Position numbers and translations under genes: made by a program. A stretch of 64,000 nt of DNA from Streptomyces lomondensis (GTDB lineage: Bacteria > Actinomycetota > Actinomycetes > Streptomycetales > Streptomycetaceae), in assembly GCF_014651035.1 (NCBI RefSeq), contig NZ_BMWC01000004.1:558001-622000 (forward strand), read 5' to 3'. Below the pieces are notes generated by a model. It was given only the letters and a program-made list of their open reading frames with translations, was not told where the DNA came from and made no database searches. How positions within the stretch are numbered: position 1 is the stretch's first letter; every line of letters starts with the position of its first letter. Shown piece after piece: positions 59,819 through 64,000 of this stretch.

Positions 59819-62257
59819 TCACAGCAGCTCGGGCAGGTCCTCGGCGAAGAGCAGGGTCAGGTCGTCCGTGCTCGGCTCCGCGAGCTGGGCGACCCGGCTC
59901 GCGTGCCGCTCCACCATCGCCTCGAAGGTCTGCCGCGCGGTACGGCCGTTGCCGAACGCCGGGCCCTTCGGGAGATCCGTGAAGTACGTCCGGAGGGCCT
60001 GAGCCGCGCCCGGCGCCAGCCGGTACTCGTGCTCCTCGGCCTGCTGCTCCACGATCCGCAGCAGGTCCTCGGGGCCGTAGTCGCTGAAGGTGATGGTCCG
60101 TGAGAAACGGGAGGCGACACCCGGGTTGACCGACAGGAAGCGCTCCATCTCGGCCGTGTAGCCCGCGACGATCACCACGACCGCGTCCCGGTGGTCCTCC
60201 ATCAGCTTCACCAGCGTGTCGATGGCCTCCTTGCCGAAGTCGCGGCCCGCGTCCTCCGGGGACAGCGCGTACGCCTCGTCGATGAACAGCACGCCGCCGC
60301 GCGCCTTCTCGAACGCCTCCTGCGTGCGGATCGCCGTCGAGCCGATGTGCTCGCCGACCAGGTCGACCCGGGACACCTCGACCAGGTGGCCCTTCTCCAG
60401 CACGCCGAGGGAGGCGAGGATCTCGCCGTACAGGCGCGCGACCGTCGTCTTGCCGGTGCCCGGGGAGCCGGTGAAGACCAGGTGCCGCTTGACCGACGCC
60501 GCCTTCAGGCCCGCCTGCTGGCGGCGCCGGCCGACCTCGATCATGTCCGTGAGGGCGCGCACCTCGCGCTTGACGCTCTCCAGGCCCACCAGCGCGTCCA
60601 GCTCACCGAGGACGTCCTTGGAACTGCGGGCCGACTGCTCGGGCTCCGCGGCCGGGGCCGGGGGCTGCGGTTCGGTGCGCTGCTCCGGTACCGCGCCCAG
60701 CAGGCCGCCGGGGGAGTGGCTCACCGTCTGCACCGCCGTCTCCCGAGCCGCGGGCGCCCGCAGCCCCGCGCTCTCGTCGCTCGTGCAGTCCTCGACGAGC
60801 GGGCCCGCCCCGGAGGCCGCATCCGCGCCGCTGTCCGCGAACTCGTAGCCCCCGCGCGCGCACCGCTCCGTACGGCACTTCTTGAGCGTCGTACGGCTGC
60901 CGTCGATCACATGGAAGCCGTAGCCGCCGCTGCCCGTGACCCGGCAGTTCAGGAAGCTGCCGCGGCCGCCGGCCGAGACGTAGACGCCCGCCTCCGCCGG
61001 GGAGTCGACCGTACAGCGCTCCACGGTGGGGTCGGCGCCCTTGGTGACGATCACGCCGGTCTGGGTGCCGTCCAGCGTGCAGTTGCTGAGGGTGCCGCCG
61101 CTGCCGTGGTCGCGGAACCAGGCGCCCGTCGCCGCGTCCCGGATCCGGCAGTCGTCGAGCTGCGCGGTCGCGCCGTCGCTCACCGACACGGCCGTGTTGC
61201 GCACCTGCGACAGGTCGCTGTCGACGACGTCCGCGCGCGAGCCGCGGTCCAGGACGAACAGCGCGTCCGGCACGTCGTGCACCCGGCAGGAGTCCAGTAC
61301 GGCGGTGGCGCCGTCGCTCACCCACACCGCCGGGTAGTCGCCCGTGCTGTCGAAGATCTCGCACTGGTTGGCGTCCACGCGTGTGCCCGGATCCCACACC
61401 GACAGGCCGTTGCGTCCGAACTGCCGCACCGTCGTGCGCGTCAGCGTGAGGACGGACCGGGAACGCAGGTCGACCGCGTTCTCCGGGATGTCGTGGATGC
61501 GGCAGTCGGCGAGCGTCAGCACCGCGTCCGTGTCGAGCGTGACCCCGTCGGCGGTCGTGCGGTGCACATCGCAGTCGGTGAGGTGGGCGGTGGCCCGGCC
61601 GGTGATCTGCACACCGCTGCCCCGCACCTCGTAGATCTCGCAGCCCACCGCCTCCAGCGCCGAGTTCTCCCCGGTCGCCGACAGGCCCGACCCCGACGTG
61701 TGGTGCACCCGGCAGCGCTCCAGGCGCGGGTGGGCGCCGCCGCGCACCGCCACGCCCGCCTGGCCGGCCGCGACGACCTCGCAGTCCTCGAACACCCCGC
61801 CCGCGCCGTCCAGTACGGCGATGCCGATGCCCGCCGGATTGTCGACCGCGCAGCGCCGGACCGTGGGCCGGGCGCTGCCGCGGACCTCGATCCCGGCCGC
61901 CGAGCGCGTCACCACCCGCACGTCCCGCAGCTCCGGGGTACCCTCCTCCACCAGCACGGCCGGGGCGGCCGCGTCCTGGCCCTCCACGTACAGGTCCTGG
62001 ACCACCGCCGAGGCGCGCACGGTCAGCGGAACCCCGTCCACGGGCGCGATCCGCACCGAGCCGGGGGAGCCGTCGGGGCCGCGCAGGGTCACCGCGCGCT
62101 GCACCACGAGGTTCTCCCGGTAGGTGCCGGGGGCGACGGTGAGGACGTCTCCGTCGGCCGCGGCCTCCAGGGCGGCGGCGAGCGATGCGTACTCGCCCGT
62201 GCGGCGCCGCCACCGCGACGTGCCGGTGTGCGTCACCTGGACCGTGCCCTGTGCCAT
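59819..62257 (-). CDS. Right-handed beta-helix plus CbxX/EccA-type AAA+ ATPase
   Basis: An 812-residue two-part protein starting MAQGTVQVTHTGTSRW. Residues about 25-470 are a parallel beta-helix made of some 18 coils of about 23 residues (repeating forms such as VxDCxVxxTxxxGVxVxxGAxPxLxxC). A Pro/Glu linker (PEQRTEPQPPAPAAEPEQS) leads to an AAA+ domain of the CbxX/CfqX/EccA kind, about 530-812: Walker A GSPGTGKTT, Walker B VLFIDEAYAL, sensor 1 VIVAGYTAEM, and arginine finger region NPGVASRFSRTI. No signal peptide. EccA ATPases act in type VII secretion, but no ESX genes are present; here the beta-helix takes the place of the TPR N-domain. Converges on the membrane hydrolase with an 8-base gap. 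Confidence 0.88.
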   Translation of the reverse strand: MAQGTVQVTHTGTSRWRRRTGEYASLAAALEAAADGDVLTVAPGTYRENLVVQRAVTLRGPDGSPGSVRIAPVDGVPLTVRASAVVQDLYVEGQDAAAPAVLVEEGTPELRDVRVVTRSAAGIEVRGSARPTVRRCAVDNPAGIGIAVLDGAGGVFEDCEVVAAGQAGVAVRGGAHPRLERCRVHHTSGSGLSATGENSALEAVGCEIYEVRGSGVQITGRATAHLTDCDVHRTTADGVTLDTDAVLTLADCRIHDIPENAVDLRSRSVLTLTRTTVRQFGRNGLSVWDPGTRVDANQCEIFDSTGDYPAVWVSDGATAVLDSCRVHDVPDALFVLDRGSRADVVDSDLSQVRNTAVSVSDGATAQLDDCRIRDAATGAWFRDHGSGGTLSNCTLDGTQTGVIVTKGADPTVERCTVDSPAEAGVYVSAGGRGSFLNCRVTGSGGYGFHVIDGSRTTLKKCRTERCARGGYEFADSGADAASGAGPLVEDCTSDESAGLRAPAARETAVQTVSHSPGGLLGAVPEQRTEPQPPAPAAEPEQSARSSKDVLGELDALVGLESVKREVRALTDMIEVGRRRQQAGLKAASVKRHLVFTGSPGTGKTTVARLYGEILASLGVLEKGHLVEVSRVDLVGEHIGSTAIRTQEAFEKARGGVLFIDEAYALSPEDAGRDFGKEAIDTLVKLMEDHRDAVVVIVAGYTAEMERFLSVNPGVASRFSRTITFSDYGPEDLLRIVEQQAEEHEYRLAPGAAQALRTYFTDLPKGPAFGNGRTARQTFEAMVERHASRVAQLAEPSTDDLTLLFAEDLPELL

Positions 62258-62483
62258 GGTGTAGCTGTGCCCCCACCTCGGTCGTACTGATGGCTCGTTC
62301 GCCCTCGGGACGCTGCGGCCGGTGTCGGGGCCGCTGCCGTGCCCGGCCCTCGGGCCTGCGCGCGCACGCGGCATCGACACCCGGCGCGTCCCTCCGGCTC
62401 GCGCGCGCGGGTTGTGCCGAACGGTTCGGCCGGACCACCGTAGCGTGCGCGCGGGTGGTGGGTTGACCAGAGCCGGAAGGCTG

Positions 62484-63098
62484 TCAGCTGCCGGTGCCCG
62501 TCCTGCCCCAGTCCGGGCCCGCCTTGTCCCATGCCTGGTCCCAACGGGCGTACCGGCGGCGGACCATGCGCCAGACGATCAGCCGCCGGCCGCCCTCCAT
62601 GAGGCCGCCGGCCGCCAGGGCCGCGCCGAGACCGGCGAGGACCGCGTGCGTCGACGCCGTCGCGGAGTCGAGGGGGCGGACCACCATGCGGCCGTGCCCG
62701 TCGGTCCATATCCGGAACTCGTCGCCCTGCCGGGGGTCCTTGAGGCTCGCCAGGACCGGGCCCTGGTGCTCCGTGCCGTCCGGTGCCGTCCAGTCGGCGA
62801 GGACGCGGTTGCGCAGATCCCGGCCGGTGGAGGTCTCCGGGTCGGCGTCCAGCGGGGAGCGGTCGAGTTTGCGGACCACGGTGGCCGTCACCGGATGCCG
62901 CGCCTCGTGCTGCTCCCGGACGGAGCGCTGCAAGGCGTCCTGGGCGGTGCCCCCGACGAGGAATCCGGCCACCGGGGCGACCAGGAGGATCAGCAGCAGG
63001 GCCGCAAGCGCGACCCATGCCTCGGCCAGATCGGTCGCGCGGCACAGCGGGTTGCGCCGCCAGCGCCAGAGTCCGCTGATCGCTCGCACCGCCTGCAC
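62484..63098 (-). CDS. Rv1733c-like two-helix membrane protein
   Basis: A 204-residue protein with an N-terminal helix (AWVALAALLLILLVAPVAGFLVGG), an external domain of about 85 residues (TATVVRKLDR...VLADWTAPDGTEHQGPV) and a second helix (HAVLAGLGAALAAGGLMEGG) with a basic cytoplasmic end (RRLIVWRMVRRRYARWDQAWDK). This resembles the Rv1733c-type membrane family common in Streptomyces; function unknown. Start GTG 63098, with GTG 63089 as alternative. The 226 bases between it and the AAA+ gene contain nothing I recognise. Confidence 0.75.
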   Translation of the reverse strand: MQAVRAISGLWRWRRNPLCRATDLAEAWVALAALLLILLVAPVAGFLVGGTAQDALQRSVREQHEARHPVTATVVRKLDRSPLDADPETSTGRDLRNRVLADWTAPDGTEHQGPVLASLKDPRQGDEFRIWTDGHGRMVVRPLDSATASTHAVLAGLGAALAAGGLMEGGRRLIVWRMVRRRYARWDQAWDKAGPDWGRTGTGS

Positions 63099-63209
63099 CC
63101 CCTTCCGGCTCCGTGATAACCCCCGGCGGAGCCGTCCACGCGCGGACCCGGTGAAGAGAGAGCGAAATCACCTCTCTCCGGGCCTTCTCATGGCCTTCTC
63201 ATGGACTTC

Positions 63210-64000
63210 TCACACAGGGCCAACGCCCGGCCCCGTGGCGCGGTTCCCGCCCCTGCGGGAGACCTGCTGCCCGCGCTGGTCGAGGATCGTGACCGGGTCC
63301 CCGACCCGGATCGTGCCCCGGGAGAGGGGCACCAGGTTCTGCCCGAAGACCAGCTTGCCGTCGAGCCGTCGGTGCCGTCCCAGGCTGTACAGGGGCTCGC
63401 GGCCGCGCTCGCCGGTGCCCTGGTCGGTGGTGGTCACCACGCACCGGCCGCAGGTCTTCGCGACGCGGAAGGTCACCTCCCCGATGGCGAGGCGCGACCA
63501 GTCGTCCTCGGCCCAGGCGCTCGTGCCCGACACGACCACGTTCGGCCGGAAGCGGTTCATGGGCAGCGGGCCCTCGTCCGCGTGGTCGCCCTGTGCGATC
63601 AGGGTGTTGAGGGCGTCGAGCGAGGCCGTCGTGGTGAGCAGCAGCGGATAGCCGTCGGCGAAGGAGACGGTCTCGCCGGGCCGCGCGTACTCGGGGTCGA
63701 CGGGCCGGCACGCGGCCGGATCGTCCATGAAGGCGAGACGCGCACCGATGCCGAGGTAGGCGCTGCACCAGGCGTGCGCGGCCTCGTCCTCGGCCGGGAT
63801 CGCCTCGACCTTGTCGCGGAAGATCTGCACGGGCACGGCCCCGATCGACCGGGGAACGGGCACCGTCAGCGGCCGCATGCCGGGGGCGGACAGCCGGACA
63901 CCGCCGCCGGGCAGCAGTTCGGCGGCGGCCTGCGCGAGGCGCGGCTGCTGGCGTTGCGTGACGACCTTTCCCCCGTCGTCGATCAGCACCCAGCGACGGT
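63210..64000 (-). CDS. MOSC-domain protein (YcbX/mARC-like), 5' end outside window
   Basis: The frame is open past the right edge: upstream of the GTG at 63989 it reads RRWVLID, the usual RRWxLxDxxG beginning of YcbX-like N-terminal beta-barrels, so the true start lies beyond 64000. Then the MOSC domain: WCSAYLGIGARLAFM, YPLLLTTTASLDALN, MNRFRPNVVVSG and AKTCGRCVVTTTDQGTGER with the conserved molybdenum-ligand-type Cys. Family members bind molybdenum cofactor and reduce N-hydroxylated compounds. Confidence 0.88.
   Translation of the reverse strand, partial: RRWVLIDDGGKVVTQRQQPRLAQAAAELLPGGGVRLSAPGMRPLTVPVPRSIGAVPVQIFRDKVEAIPAEDEAAHAWCSAYLGIGARLAFMDDPAACRPVDPEYARPGETVSFADGYPLLLTTTASLDALNTLIAQGDHADEGPLPMNRFRPNVVVSGTSAWAEDDWSRLAIGEVTFRVAKTCGRCVVTTTDQGTGERGREPLYSLGRHRRLDGKLVFGQNLVPLSRGTIRVGDPVTILDQRGQQVSRRGGNRATGPGVGPV

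Overview
The window is very GC-rich, uses codons with G or C in third position, and carries families typical of Streptomyces: SHOCT, RsbW-like ATPases, DeoR/ROK regulators, an AAA/beta-helix protein and DmdR-type iron boxes. I read it as a Streptomyces chromosome segment; the species cannot be named from the sequence.

Layout. 1-2.8 kb: the end of a sugar ABC transporter operon, a frameshifted secreted phospholipase A2 and a PAP2 phosphatase. 3.0-34.4 kb: a complete-looking, iron-regulated NRPS siderophore cluster. 35-38.7 kb: a copper efflux island (CopA, CopZ, a His-rich secreted protein) around CsoR-like palindromes. 38.7-47.3 kb: a GH15 glucanase/trehalase, a DeoR-SIS isomerase-aldolase sugar-phosphate set, RlmG, AlkB and a ROK regulator. 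46.5-52.4 kb: a divergent LysR(IlvY-like)/class II ketol-acid reductoisomerase pair, small redox genes and a TetR/DUF4865/phosphotriesterase operon. 52.6-64 kb: SHOCT protein with a broken sigma-factor remnant, an RsbW-like ATPase, a PLP enzyme, SRPBCC, DeoR, a large membrane protein with a lipase-type domain, a beta-helix/AAA+ ATPase, a membrane protein and a MOSC protein cut by the window end.

The siderophore cluster. A salicylate synthase (MbtI type) and an aryl-AMP ligase with salicylate-type pocket residues supply the aryl cap. A cluster-encoded aspartate decarboxylase (PanD) supplies beta-alanine. An ornithine N5-monooxygenase and a formyltransferase supply (formyl-)hydroxyornithine. 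Four NRPS proteins follow PanD and MbtH in one operon: NRPS-1 C-A(beta-Ala)-T, NRPS-2 C-A(?)-T-E, NRPS-3 C-A(Ser)-T-C-A(hydroxyOrn)-T-E, NRPS-4 ArCP-Cy-A-T. No thioesterase domain is visible. Docking tails and condensation-domain subtype suggest NRPS-4 > NRPS-3 > NRPS-1 > NRPS-2, i.e. a salicyl-azoline-Ser-D-hOrn-betaAla-X mixed phenolate/hydroxamate siderophore, similar in logic to cahuitamycin/madurastatin-type compounds. Five 19-bp iron boxes cover every transcription unit of the cluster. Export would be by an EntS-like MFS protein; import by a lipoprotein receptor and two FecCD permeases, with no ATPase gene in the window.

The strangest single feature is nine in-frame 60-bp repeats (180 residues) inserted in the beta-alanine adenylation domain of NRPS-1, exactly between two halves of a normally continuous motif. 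Other second-look items are the tandemly duplicated 3' end of the SRPBCC gene, the sigma-factor remnant, the phospholipase frameshift and the beta-helix/AAA+ fusion beside a membrane hydrolase.
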